DNA from: an uncultured Flavobacteriaceae bacterium
GTDB lineage: Bacteria; Bacteroidota; Bacteroidia; Flavobacteriales; Flavobacteriaceae
Assembly (NCBI GenBank): GCA_913044085.1
Contig: CAJWNW010000001.1
Location: 1 to 45,617, forward strand
Direction: 5' to 3'
DNA length: 45,617 bases
This document shows, piece after piece, positions 17,654 to 26,112 of the stretch. The translations under genes and the position numbers were made by a program. The first letter of the stretch is position 1. Each line of letters starts with the position of its first letter. The notes under the pieces were generated by a model. The model saw nothing but the letters and a program-made list of their open reading frames with translations, did no database searches and was not told the origin of the DNA.

Positions 17654-18340
17654 TTAAAGGAATTGTTTGAGTTCAGATAGCTTTTTAATAGCGACGATGC
17701 CATCAGGGATTTTAGCTTTGTGGTAATTAAAACAAAGTGCATCCATACCCATATTTTTGGCACCTAAGATATCAGCTTCAAGATTATCGCCAATCATTAA
17801 ACTGGCATCTATATCCGCCTTCGCAAGGGCTAAAGCATGGTCAAATATTTTACGGTTAGGCTTTTTAACACCCACCATTTCAGAGTTAGTAACGGTCTCA
17901 AAATAAGGTGCAATTCCAGATTTTTGTAATTTGCCATGCTGTACTTCTTTAAAACCATTGGTTATGATGTGTAATTTATATTTGGGTTTAAGGTATTCTA
18001 GAATTTCTAAGGTCCCTTCAAATAAATGATTGAAGGCAGATAAAAAGGTTATGTACTCATCAGATAAAATGTTAATTAATTCTGGAGTCACGGAAATGTT
18101 CAAGGCCCTAAAAGCATCGTCTAATCTTGAAAAGCGTAAGGCTTCTTTATTAATTTTTTCTTCACGGTACAACTTCCAATAATTCAAATTGATGGGCGCA
18201 TAGACTTCCAAAAACGTTTCTAAACTCAAAGGAATGTCATGGCTTTTAAAAAGCTTTTGAAATGTGAGTGCTGAATTTTTATCAAAATCCCAAAGCGTGT
18301 GATCCAAATCAAAAAAAATATTCTGCTTATGCTGATACAT
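17654..18340 (-). CDS. HAD-family nucleotidase, YjjG type
   Basis: The product is 228 residues. HAD motif I is FFDLDHTLWDFDKN, with nucleophile Asp11 and general acid Asp13. Motif II is ITNGF, motif III is the Lys in GVKKPNRKIFDHAL, and motif IV is MIGDNLEADILGAKNMGMD. The tryptophan after DHTL and the overall length fit YjjG-type noncanonical pyrimidine nucleoside-monophosphate phosphatases, which remove damaged nucleotides. The start overlaps the end of the preceding deacetylase-like gene by 14 bases, so translation is likely coupled. Confidence 0.82.
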   Translation of the reverse strand: MYQHKQNIFFDLDHTLWDFDKNSALTFQKLFKSHDIPLSLETFLEVYAPINLNYWKLYREEKINKEALRFSRLDDAFRALNISVTPELINILSDEYITFLSAFNHLFEGTLEILEYLKPKYKLHIITNGFKEVQHGKLQKSGIAPYFETVTNSEMVGVKKPNRKIFDHALALAKADIDASLMIGDNLEADILGAKNMGMDALCFNYHKAKIPDGIVAIKKLSELKQFL

Positions 18341-19634
18341 CTGCTGTAGATTCTAAAATTATGTTGAATAAAGATTTAAAGTCTTGCCAACGTTCCAAAT
18401 CACTAAAACTGTAATTATGAAAGATAGACGTAAACACTCCCCCTACCGATTTCACTTGTCTCATGGCCTTCTCAAGTGTTTCTTTTTTGTCTAAAAATGA
18501 TTCGTGCTTTAAAAGGGAAAAATCCATGAGTTGATAGGGATGAATCATTAAGGGGGTTTGCACTTCAAAGTCAATATCATAAAACAGAAATGGCGAACAG
18601 CTACCTGCTCGAAAACCGATGGTGTCTGGATACCCCATTGAATAGTCCTTTTTAATTTCCAATTCTACGTAGTTTCGGTACGTTGTAGGAAGGTTAACTT
18701 TGGAAAATGAACCCCTTACTTTTTCAGTAGCAGTGTTCAAAATACCATCCAAACACTTTTTTTCAGATTTAAGTATAGAAAGGTCCTCTAAGGCTGTAAA
18801 TGAAGATTTCAATCCAACCTCACAATAGTCGCGCATGGATTTTATAAGCGCCATAAAAGCCTTCTTATTCGTATTGATATTTTTGTCGTAAGTTGTATAG
18901 TCGCCGACAAGAAAGAAAATATTAAACTTTTGATTGCTTTTTTTCTGACAGTTTACAATCCATTTAAAATTATCATAGGGGTCTTTTTTAATACCAAATA
19001 ACACAAAAAATCGATCGTATGATAATTTGAATCTTAAATTAACCAAATCTAAAAACACGCCTCCTATTGTTCGCATCAAACCTTTATTTTTAAAATAATA
19101 TGCCATGGGAACATCAATTATAGGAGCCACAGAATATTGGCGTTTTTGAAATTTATGAGTCGGGAAATGGCGCTGAAGTGCCATTTGAAAATAATGAACC
19201 CAAATATCAACCACAGGTTGGTCTAAAAAATGATGTTGATAGGCAATGCTGTCTTTTTTTGTGAAACGACCATAGGTATCCTTGACATGGGGCAGGTATT
19301 CCTCATAGCGACTGAGCATATAAAAAGCCGCTGAAAAAATATCGAATGGTAGGTGGCTTTTTTCACCTGCATTAAAAAAACACTTAGTATCTTGCCAATC
19401 TTGCACATAAATATCAACATCTGAGATGCCCTGCTCAAATAACAAACCATGGCTTTTGACAAAAAACTCAGTTCCTAGAGGTTGGGAACCGTAAGACATT
19501 TTGAGTCCCTCATGTGCTATGAATGTTTCTATCACATTTGTAAAGTCAATGGAAAGACCCAACATTCGGGTACAAACTTGTTTAAATACAAATTTGAGCC
19601 TGCTTGTAGCTTCAGGTGTATAAATTAAAAACAT
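18327..19634 (-). CDS. Polysaccharide-deacetylase-like protein with DUF7033-type N-terminus
   Basis: The 435-residue protein has no signal peptide. The N-terminal 150 or so residues (MFLIYTPEATSRLKFVFKQV, then FFNAGEKSHLPFDIFSAAFYMLSRYEEY) resemble the DUF7033 region found in Bacteroidetes. After it comes a NodB-like segment starting APIIDVPMAYYFKNKG, with EVGLKSSF and GYPDTIGFRAGSCSPFLFYD. The family usually has VGLHPSY; here LKSS replaces the His, so a metal ligand may be missing and catalysis is uncertain. It probably acts on cell-envelope glycans in the cytoplasm or at the membrane. Its ATG overlaps the stop of the radC pseudogene (TAATG), a sign that it was translated in coupling with radC. 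Confidence 0.7.
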   Translation of the reverse strand: MFLIYTPEATSRLKFVFKQVCTRMLGLSIDFTNVIETFIAHEGLKMSYGSQPLGTEFFVKSHGLLFEQGISDVDIYVQDWQDTKCFFNAGEKSHLPFDIFSAAFYMLSRYEEYLPHVKDTYGRFTKKDSIAYQHHFLDQPVVDIWVHYFQMALQRHFPTHKFQKRQYSVAPIIDVPMAYYFKNKGLMRTIGGVFLDLVNLRFKLSYDRFFVLFGIKKDPYDNFKWIVNCQKKSNQKFNIFFLVGDYTTYDKNINTNKKAFMALIKSMRDYCEVGLKSSFTALEDLSILKSEKKCLDGILNTATEKVRGSFSKVNLPTTYRNYVELEIKKDYSMGYPDTIGFRAGSCSPFLFYDIDFEVQTPLMIHPYQLMDFSLLKHESFLDKKETLEKAMRQVKSVGGVFTSIFHNYSFSDLERWQDFKSLFNIILESTADVSA

Positions 19635-20324
19635 TAAAACATATTTTCATCCGCGAAACTAAAATAAGTTTTTTCTGTGAGAATAAGAAAGTCCAAAACC
19701 TTAATCCTAATGTGTAAGCTACCTTTTTCAACTTTTGAGTCTCATCCCGATTAACATCACTAGGTCCCATGGTTACGGAAGAGATGGTTGTGAACAAGAA
19801 TAATGGCTACTACTGCAAGCCCTATGGCTTTCTTCAAAATTAAACTCACGTCTACGACAGTTACTGTAACGCCGCCTTTACTGATTTGAAGCTTGTGTAG
19901 TACCGAATTTGAATTGTTTAAATATATTATCCATAATTACTCATGTTCTTAGCTTCCTAACAAAGTTTGCATGATGTCAAAAACGGTTTGAGTTAAAGTT
20001 ATTTTTAAACGTCTCTGGATTTGAGCTAATTTATGCCTTCTACCGAGCTCCATAGCGGCAGTAATTTTGATTGATTTAGCCTCCCCTATTCCTTTAAATT
20101 GCATGAGCTTTTTTAAAGATAATTTACACAAAGGATTCAAATTATTTTGGACACTGGATAATATAATTAGACAAATCTACTGCACTAATATCAAGGGTTC
20201 CAGAGCCAATGAGAATGGCAATAAGCGCTGTATTACTTAAAAATTGAGCGCCCTGATCTCTTAATTTTTTCCTGTGTTAATCTGAAGTAGACCACTGCTT
20301 TATGATGAGGTTTTTGTGGAGCAT
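19634..20324 (-). pseudogene. radC: Decayed full-length radC (JAB-domain DNA repair family protein)
   Basis: The whole RadC sequence can be traced on the minus strand in three frames. MLHKNLIIKQWSTSD is followed by a TAA stop (20277-20279), then KKLRDQGAQFLSNTALIAIL and IGSG. After a frameshift near 20155 come LNPLCKLSLKKLMQFKGIGE and AAMELGRR, the helix-hairpin-helix part. In the same frame are two stops (19949-19951 and 19937-19939), then WIIYLNNSNSVLHKLQISKG and IILVHNH of the JAB domain. Another frameshift near 19775 gives PSDVNRDETQKLKK, and one near 19702 leads to KVLDFLILTEKTYFSFADE and the natural stop at 19634-19636. The motif normally HNHPSG reads HNHLFR. The pseudogene starts 28 bases after mpl. 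Short open frames inside it are not genes. Confidence 0.93.
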
Positions 20325-20352
20325 AATATTGTTTTTTGGGGTCATTATTGCA

Positions 20353-21708
20353 CTACTTAATCATTTTTTTTAAGCTGTCAAAATTCAAACCACCATAATT
20401 TCCTGAACTCATTAATAGAAGTGCGGTGTTGGTGTAACTTTGCTGTTTTAAAAAATTCTGAAAAGCCAAAGGCTCTGTGTAAATCTTTAAATTGGGGTGT
20501 TCAAAAGCCTTTATAATTTGAACGGGGTCTAAGGCTTTCATTCGTTTTATTTCTAAAGCCTTTGGTGCATAAAAAACTACGGCTTCATCGGCTTTCTCTA
20601 AGGCATTTTTATAATTTTCTATAAAAGATTCATTCAGGCTGCTATAGGTATGCAATTCCAAACAGGCCAGCAGGCGCTTGTGAGGATATTGTGCTTTAAC
20701 CGCAGCTGTAGTGGCAGTAACTTTACTAGGAGCATGTGCAAAGTCTTTGTAAACAACCGTAGATTTGTGGCTTGCTATTTTTTCAAGGCGCTTACTGGCG
20801 CCTGAAAAGGACCCAATGGCCTCATAAAAATCCATTTCATCAATCCCCATATGCTGACAAATCCATTTGGCACCTGCCATATTATTGAGATTATGGGCCC
20901 CAAAGACTTCTAAAGGAATGGGGCCTTCATCAGTTTCTAAATAAGTCACACCCGCTTCGATGGTGTGCTCGGGAGTTTTGTAGGGAAACTTTCGTATAGG
21001 ATTCTCACTATATTCTACAAGTTGTCTGACTTCAGCATCTTCTTCATTGTAACTAATACTACCGCCATTAACAATAGAATCTACAAAAATTGAAAATTGC
21101 GCTTTATAATTTTCATACGTTGGAAACACATTGATGTGGTCCCAAGCAATTCCGGTGATTAGAGCAATATTGGGTTTATAATGGTGGAACTTTGGTCTTA
21201 AATCCAAAGGTGAACTCAAATACTCATCCCCTTCTAGCACTATAAAATCATTGTCGTCCGATAATTGTACCATAACATCAAATCCTTCAAGCTGCGCACC
21301 TACCAAATAATCACAAGACCGAGCGTGGTAATTAAGTACATGAAGTATCATGGCTGTAATGGTAGTTTTGCCATGACTACCGCCAATAACTACCCTTGTT
21401 TTCTCTTTAGATTGTTCGTAAATAAATTCTGGATAGGAGTATATTTTTACACCTAATTCTTGGGCTTTTATCAGTTCCGGGTTGTCTATTTTTGCATGCA
21501 TCCCGAGGATAATAGCGTCTAAATCTGAGGATATTTTTTCAGGAAACCAACCGAGGACTTCGGGTAAAAGACCATAGGCCTTTAAACGCGCTTTTGAGGG
21601 ATCAAAAATAGCATCATCACTGCCAGTAACCTCAAAGCCTTTCAAATGCAAAGCCAATGCAAGATTGTGCATCGCAGCACCACCAACGGCAATAAAATGA
21701 ACCTTCAT
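20353..21708 (-). CDS. mpl: UDP-MurNAc:L-Ala-gamma-D-Glu-meso-DAP ligase (Mpl), murein recycling
   Basis: The 451-residue protein begins MKVHFIAVGGAAMHNLALAL, the Rossmann start typical of Mpl (MurC has a GIGG-S pattern instead). The ATP-binding loop GGSHGKTT is at 109-116 and is followed by the Mur ligase central and C-terminal domains, with YKDFAHAPSKV near residue 315. Mpl joins the recycled tripeptide to UDP-MurNAc in the cytoplasm. It lies between the TPR gene and the decayed radC on the same strand. A 7/8 -7 match (TAAATATA read in reverse as TATATTTA, 21725-21732) lies 16 bases upstream. Confidence 0.92.
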   Translation of the reverse strand: MKVHFIAVGGAAMHNLALALHLKGFEVTGSDDAIFDPSKARLKAYGLLPEVLGWFPEKISSDLDAIILGMHAKIDNPELIKAQELGVKIYSYPEFIYEQSKEKTRVVIGGSHGKTTITAMILHVLNYHARSCDYLVGAQLEGFDVMVQLSDDNDFIVLEGDEYLSSPLDLRPKFHHYKPNIALITGIAWDHINVFPTYENYKAQFSIFVDSIVNGGSISYNEEDAEVRQLVEYSENPIRKFPYKTPEHTIEAGVTYLETDEGPIPLEVFGAHNLNNMAGAKWICQHMGIDEMDFYEAIGSFSGASKRLEKIASHKSTVVYKDFAHAPSKVTATTAAVKAQYPHKRLLACLELHTYSSLNESFIENYKNALEKADEAVVFYAPKALEIKRMKALDPVQIIKAFEHPNLKIYTEPLAFQNFLKQQSYTNTALLLMSSGNYGGLNFDSLKKMIK

Positions 21709-21724
21709 AACTGTTTATTTAAGG

Positions 21725-21732
21725 TAAATATA
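21725..21732 (-). promoter_or_regulatory. Candidate -7 element of mpl
   Basis: On the minus strand this reads TATATTTA, 7/8 to TAnnTTTG, with 16 bases to the mpl ATG, the same gap as for several other genes here. No -33 TTG was seen at the usual distance. Confidence 0.35.
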
Positions 21733-21749
21733 AGCTTTAGCCCTCAGAT

Positions 21750-22652
21750 TTATCGTTGCACATGACTCAAAATTTGTTTTTTTTCAAGCTTTGCGTTTTC
21801 AAAATCTGGGTTAATTTGTAAAGCCTTATCAATGTTTTGCAAAGCCAATTCAATCTGGTTTGTTTTGATATATATTTTGGCAATTTTCAGGTGGGCTTTA
21901 TCTAGTGATACACGATCCTTGAGCGTATAGTCTTCAATATATTTTACAAAAAAATTAATGGATTCTTCTAAATTAGAAGTGTAACGCTCAAAAGCTAGAC
22001 CTATATCATAATGTAGATTATTGCTATGGGGAATACAAGAAAGCTTCGAATCAAATTCGGTTTTATAACATTCCGACTTAGAAAGTAGAGACAAGCCTTT
22101 TAAACTGTATGTTTTTGCGTTTGTAGCGTTGTTTTGAAGATTGGAGATATAGGCTTTTGCAAATAATCCATTAATTTGTGACAATTGTCCCAAGTGCTCA
22201 GCGTGAGTCCAGGCTTTTTCAAAACTACCCCCTAAAATAGCCGGTAGTTGGGCATAAAATTCTACTTGAGCCCATTGAACCAGCCAATGATTTGGGTCTA
22301 AAATTTCCGCTTTTGAAAAGGCTTTTTTAACTTGACTAATTAAGCTAAGGGCTTTAAATTTTGAACCTTCTTTTGCCATCATACCCAGAACGCCTCCATA
22401 TTTGAAGTGGTAAGCTGCATTCTCAGAATCTCGCTCTAAAAGTTGTTTGTACAACTCTGAAGCTTGTTGCCACTTGCCGTGAGCCCCGTACAAATCACCC
22501 AGGGTTTCCAAAGCGATTAGATTGTTGGGATTATTTTTTAATTGGAGCTTATAATTGGATTCTAAAACACCAAAATCTGTCTTTGAAACAGATTGTGCGT
22601 TTAGCATTGTAATTGCAAACAGAAAGGCCCAAAAAAAACTAAATTTTTTCAT
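21750..22652 (-). CDS. Secreted or periplasmic TPR-repeat protein
   Basis: The 300-residue protein has a signal peptide ending near LNAQ (residue 20), followed by TPR-like helices: NPNNLIALETLGDLYGAHGK, then NAAYHFKYGGVLGMM, and LQNIDKALQINPDFENAKLE at the C-terminus. TPR proteins of this kind are scaffolds for protein contacts; the partner is unknown. I chose the ATG at 22652 because it gives an intact signal peptide; an in-frame ATG seven codons upstream would spoil it. It lies 48 bases after obgE and 41 bases before mpl on the same strand, so it could link the two operons. Confidence 0.75.
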   Translation of the reverse strand: MKKFSFFWAFLFAITMLNAQSVSKTDFGVLESNYKLQLKNNPNNLIALETLGDLYGAHGKWQQASELYKQLLERDSENAAYHFKYGGVLGMMAKEGSKFKALSLISQVKKAFSKAEILDPNHWLVQWAQVEFYAQLPAILGGSFEKAWTHAEHLGQLSQINGLFAKAYISNLQNNATNAKTYSLKGLSLLSKSECYKTEFDSKLSCIPHSNNLHYDIGLAFERYTSNLEESINFFVKYIEDYTLKDRVSLDKAHLKIAKIYIKTNQIELALQNIDKALQINPDFENAKLEKKQILSHVQR

Positions 22653-22700
22653 AAAAATTAAAACAGCGTCCACATAAAAATCGAACCAAATACTTGTGTG

Positions 22701-23699
22701 CTACTTGTTCAATTGTTCCCAGAGCAAATCTTTAAGGGCCATGATCCCAGTTTGAGCAACCGACGAAATGAATAAATAGTCTACGGGTAATACCTTGTCT
22801 AATTCAGCTTTGAGCTCTGTTTGTAATTCATGGTCCAGAAGATCACTTTTGGAAATGGCCACCAAGCGTTCTTTGTCTAACATTTCAGGGTTGTAACGCT
22901 TTAGTTCATCCAATAAAATATCATATTGTTGTCTAACATCATTAGCATCGGCAGGAATCAAAAACAACAAAATAGAATTTCTTTCAATGTGTCTTAAAAA
23001 ATAATGTCCAAGGCCCTTGCCTTCTGCAGCACCCTCGATAATTCCGGGAATATCTGCCATAACAAAAGATTGGTAGTCTCTATAGTCAACAATGCCTAAA
23101 TTGGGTTTTAAAGTGGTGAATTCGTAATCAGCAATCTTTGGTTTGGCCGCGGTTATAACTGAAAGTAAAGTTGATTTTCCAGCATTGGGAAATCCAACCA
23201 AACCAACATCTGCTAAAATTTTCAACTCAATGGTTACATTTTTTTCTTCCCCAGGCATTCCTGGTTGAGCATAGCGGGGGGTTTGATTCGTTGAGGATTT
23301 AAAATGCCAATTGCCACGACCTCCCATTCCGCCTTGACACAATACAACTTCATGATCGTGGGTTGTAATTTCAAAAAGCATATTGTTCGTTTCATTGTCT
23401 TTTACGACAGTGCCCAGAGGAACCTCAATACAAACATCACTACCATCAGCGCCGGTACTTCGACTTTTACTGCCATGCGCACCATGTCCTGCTCTAAAAT
23501 GTTTTTTAAACTTTAAATGGTGGAGGGTCCAAAGATTTTGATTGCCTTTGAGAATGATATGACCACCACGTCCTCCATCGCCTCCATCAGGCCCCCCTTT
23601 GGTGATGTATTTTTCGCGGTGCAAATGCACAGAGCCCTTGCCTCCATTGCCGGAGCAAACATACATCTTGATATAGTCTACAAAATTCCCCTCAGTCAT
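22701..23699 (-). CDS. obgE: GTPase Obg (ribosome maturation and stress GTPase)
   Basis: The product is 332 residues. The glycine-rich Obg fold fills the first 160 or so residues (YVCSGNGGKGSVHLHREKYI, then GGPDGGDGGRGG). The G domain has GFPNAGKST at 169-177, followed by DIPGIIEGA and SKSDL. The C-terminal extension of some Obg proteins is absent. Obg binds the 50S subunit and ppGpp and checks late ribosome assembly. It starts 9 bases after adk, so it is read with adk from the promoter near 24355. Confidence 0.96.
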   Translation of the reverse strand: MTEGNFVDYIKMYVCSGNGGKGSVHLHREKYITKGGPDGGDGGRGGHIILKGNQNLWTLHHLKFKKHFRAGHGAHGSKSRSTGADGSDVCIEVPLGTVVKDNETNNMLFEITTHDHEVVLCQGGMGGRGNWHFKSSTNQTPRYAQPGMPGEEKNVTIELKILADVGLVGFPNAGKSTLLSVITAAKPKIADYEFTTLKPNLGIVDYRDYQSFVMADIPGIIEGAAEGKGLGHYFLRHIERNSILLFLIPADANDVRQQYDILLDELKRYNPEMLDKERLVAISKSDLLDHELQTELKAELDKVLPVDYLFISSVAQTGIMALKDLLWEQLNK

Positions 23700-23708
23700 T
23701 CAAATTAT

Positions 23709-24281
23709 TTATAGCGTATTGACAACAGCGTTTAAACGTTCTGTAATAGCTTCAATCTCGCCCACACCATCCACGCCATGGTATCGCCCTTTAGCTTCAT
23801 AATAAGACTTTAAAATCGCAGTTTCAGAATAATAAATTTTGATGCGATTTCGAACAATCTCTTCTGATGAGTCATCTGAACGACCACTTGTTTCTCCACG
23901 CTTTAATAGACGCTTAACAAGTATTTCGTCTTCAACTTCCAAAGCAATCATAGCATCGACTTGGGCACTGTGTTTTGACAATACAAAATCTAAGGCATCT
24001 GCCTGAACGATATTTCTTGGAAAACCATCAAAAATAAACCCTTTACCTGTTGTGTTTTTAGAGACCTCATCACTCAACATGTCGATGGTAACCTGATCAG
24101 GAACTAAAGCCCCTCTATCGATATAAGATTGGGCCAAAATTCCTAGAGGAGTCTGATTTTTAATGTTTTTTCTAAATACATCTCCTGTAGAAATGTGAAC
24201 TAAATTAAAAGTCGATTTTAAAAAATTAGCTTGGGTGCCTTTGCCTGCACCTGGAGGGCCAAATAAAACAATATTTAACAT
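23709..24281 (-). CDS. adk: Adenylate kinase
   Basis: The 190-residue enzyme has the P-loop GPPGAGKGT (8-16), the AMP-binding segment STGDVFR, GFIFDGFPRN and the arginine-rich lid GETSGRSDDSSEEIVRNRI. The lid is the short form without the zinc-binding Cys cluster, which explains the small size. It interconverts ATP, ADP and AMP in the cytoplasm. It is first in the adk-obgE unit, with a 52-base leader downstream of a perfect palindrome and a clean -7 element, described separately. Confidence 0.96.
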   Translation of the reverse strand: MLNIVLFGPPGAGKGTQANFLKSTFNLVHISTGDVFRKNIKNQTPLGILAQSYIDRGALVPDQVTIDMLSDEVSKNTTGKGFIFDGFPRNIVQADALDFVLSKHSAQVDAMIALEVEDEILVKRLLKRGETSGRSDDSSEEIVRNRIKIYYSETAILKSYYEAKGRYHGVDGVGEIEAITERLNAVVNTL

Positions 24282-24333
24282 CTATATGGGTAATTGATTT
24301 ACATAAAAACAACAAAAATTTGCGTTTTTGTAT

Positions 24334-24358
24334 TGAACTAAATTAGTTCACAAATATA
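24334..24358 (-). promoter_or_regulatory. Promoter -7 element and adjoining palindromic operator of adk-obgE
   Basis: On the minus strand TATATTTG (24358-24351) is a perfect TAnnTTTG. It is immediately followed by the perfect palindrome TGAACTAAATTAGTTCA (24350-24334), two 8-base arms around one A. The palindrome would cover the transcription start, a typical repressor position. It could instead fold as a 5'-end hairpin, but the loop would be tight. No second copy was noticed elsewhere. Confidence 0.6.
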
Positions 24359-24423
24359 ATCAAATGCAGAAGCCAAATCGTCTTTTCGAATGACATTTTA
24401 ATGGGGGATTCCATTTTTAAGTG

Positions 24424-24431
24424 TATTTTTG
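24424..24431 (+). promoter_or_regulatory. -7 element of the purK-purE operon
   Basis: TATTTTTG is a perfect TAnnTTTG, 18 bases before the purK ATG. No clear -33 TTG is present upstream, so the promoter may be weak or regulated. I found no copy of a purine operator or riboswitch. Confidence 0.55.
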
Positions 24432-24449
24432 TTTCACAATTCAATTTTT

Positions 24450-25610
24450 ATGGATTTGCAATATTTTTCTTCCAAACATAAACTCGGTATTCTAGGGGGC
24501 GGTCAGCTGGGAAAAATGATGCTTTACAACACCCGAAAATTTGATATCAATACTAGCGTTTTGGACCCCAGTAATGAGGCCCCAAGTAGATTGGCTTGCA
24601 ATCACTTTGTACAGGGTGATTTAATGGATTATGAAACCGTTTTCAACTTTGGGCAAAAAGTAGATACCCTGACTATAGAAATTGAAAATGTAAATGTAGA
24701 AGCGCTCAAAGCATTGGAAAAAAAAGGGGTCAGAGTTTATCCAGATTCTCACACACTTGCAACCATACAAAACAAGGCCGAACAAAAAAGGTTCTACACG
24801 AAACACCAGTTGCCCACCGCAGCATTTAAGGCCTACAAAAACAAAAGTAGATTAGAAAAAGCCGTTTCAGAGAATGTTCAATCCCTACCATTTGTTTGGA
24901 AAAGTGCACGCTTTGGCTATGATGGAAATGGGGTGAAAATTATCCGAAAGCACTCCGATTTTGACCAACTCCCCAATGGGGAATGTATCGCTGAAGACCT
25001 TATTCCTTTTAAAAACGAATTGGCCGTTATTGTCGCAAGAAACCCTAAGGGCGAGGTCAAGTCCTATCCTGTAGTCGAAATGGAATTTCATCCCGAGGCC
25101 AACCAGGTAGAATATGTCCTTTGTCCGGCAAGAATTCCACAATCCGTAGCAAAAAAAGCAACAGAAGTAGCCCTTCAAACAGCCAAGGCATTTAAACATG
25201 TAGGACTGCTTGCTGTGGAGATGTTCTTGACACAAAATGATGACATTCTTATCAATGAAGTGGCGCCACGACCTCACAATTCTGGACATCAAACTATTGA
25301 AGCCAGCCAGACCTCACAATTTGAACAACATCTGAGAGCTATTCTTAATTTGCCATTGGGTTCCACTAAAAATAAAACCTGTGGTGTGATGGTCAACCTG
25401 GTAGGTGCCGAGGGCCATCATGGCGCTGTGGTTTATAAAAATATTGAAGCCATTATGGCGCTTGAAGGTGTTACCCCTCACATCTATGGCAAAAAAATGA
25501 CCCGCCCTTTTAGAAAAATGGGGCACGTAACAATTGTAAATTCAAGCATTGAAAAAGCAAGAAAAATTGCACAAAAAGTTAAAGAATCAATCAAAGTAAT
25601 AAGCGAATAA
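24450..25610 (+). CDS. purK: N5-carboxyaminoimidazole ribonucleotide synthase
   Basis: The 386-residue protein begins MDLQYFSSKHKLGILGGGQL and is an ATP-grasp enzyme. The nucleotide loop is GILGGGQLGKMML. The ATP-grasp core includes PFVWKSARFGYDGNGVKI and a metal-binding part INEVAPRPHNSGHQTIEA. It makes N5-CAIR from AIR, ATP and bicarbonate in purine synthesis. The ATG at 24450 is used; an in-frame TTG at 24429 overlaps the -7 element and is unlikely. It is followed after 1 base by purE, which acts next in the pathway. Confidence 0.95.
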   Translation: MDLQYFSSKHKLGILGGGQLGKMMLYNTRKFDINTSVLDPSNEAPSRLACNHFVQGDLMDYETVFNFGQKVDTLTIEIENVNVEALKALEKKGVRVYPDSHTLATIQNKAEQKRFYTKHQLPTAAFKAYKNKSRLEKAVSENVQSLPFVWKSARFGYDGNGVKIIRKHSDFDQLPNGECIAEDLIPFKNELAVIVARNPKGEVKSYPVVEMEFHPEANQVEYVLCPARIPQSVAKKATEVALQTAKAFKHVGLLAVEMFLTQNDDILINEVAPRPHNSGHQTIEASQTSQFEQHLRAILNLPLGSTKNKTCGVMVNLVGAEGHHGAVVYKNIEAIMALEGVTPHIYGKKMTRPFRKMGHVTIVNSSIEKARKIAQKVKESIKVISE

Positions 25611-25611
25611 T

Positions 25612-26097
25612 ATGGCACAAGTAGGAATTATTATGGGAAGCGACAGCGACATGCCTGTCATGAAAGCAGCAATTGAAATTCTTGGAGATTTTGATATAGC
25701 GGTTGATATCGATATTGTATCGGCTCACCGAACTCCTGAAAAATTATTTGAATACGGAGCTTCCGCACACAAAAAAGGACTTAAAGTCATCATTGCTGGT
25801 GCAGGTGGAGCAGCACACTTGCCTGGTATGATTGCTGCGATCAGTCCACTGCCAGTTATTGGGGTTCCAGTAAAATCCAGTAACTCTATTGATGGATGGG
25901 ATTCCATACTTTCGATACTACAAATGCCAGGGGGGGTACCAGTTGCTACTGTAGCCTTAAATGGTGCGAAAAATGCAGGAATTTTAGCCGCTCAAATCAT
26001 TGGCAGTTCGGATCAATGCGTATTGGATAAAATTGCAGTTTACAAGGAGGGAATGAAGCTCAAAGTACAAAAAGCCTCCAAAAAATTAAAGTCTTAA
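25612..26097 (+). CDS. purE: N5-carboxyaminoimidazole ribonucleotide mutase
   Basis: The 161-residue protein is class I PurE. GIIMGSDSDMPVM near the N-terminus binds the substrate phosphate, SAHRTPEKL carries the catalytic histidine, and IIAGAGGAAHLPGM closes the site. It converts N5-CAIR to CAIR. The start is 1 base after the purK stop, so translation is coupled. Confidence 0.96.
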   Translation: MAQVGIIMGSDSDMPVMKAAIEILGDFDIAVDIDIVSAHRTPEKLFEYGASAHKKGLKVIIAGAGGAAHLPGMIAAISPLPVIGVPVKSSNSIDGWDSILSILQMPGGVPVATVALNGAKNAGILAAQIIGSSDQCVLDKIAVYKEGMKLKVQKASKKLKS

Positions 26098-26112
26098 AAT
26101 AGTATTTTGCTT

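Noticed and set aside
19612..19797. 61-codon open frame starting MFTTISSVT
   Set aside because: Its middle is the RadC segment PSDVNRDETQKLKK in one of the shifted frames; not a separate gene.
19949..20140. 63-codon open frame with an HhH-like sequence
   Set aside because: It is a fragment of the broken radC, starts at TTG and continues RadC homology across stops in both directions.
24429..24449. TTG start for purK
   Set aside because: It lies within the -7 promoter element and adds seven residues before the normal start.
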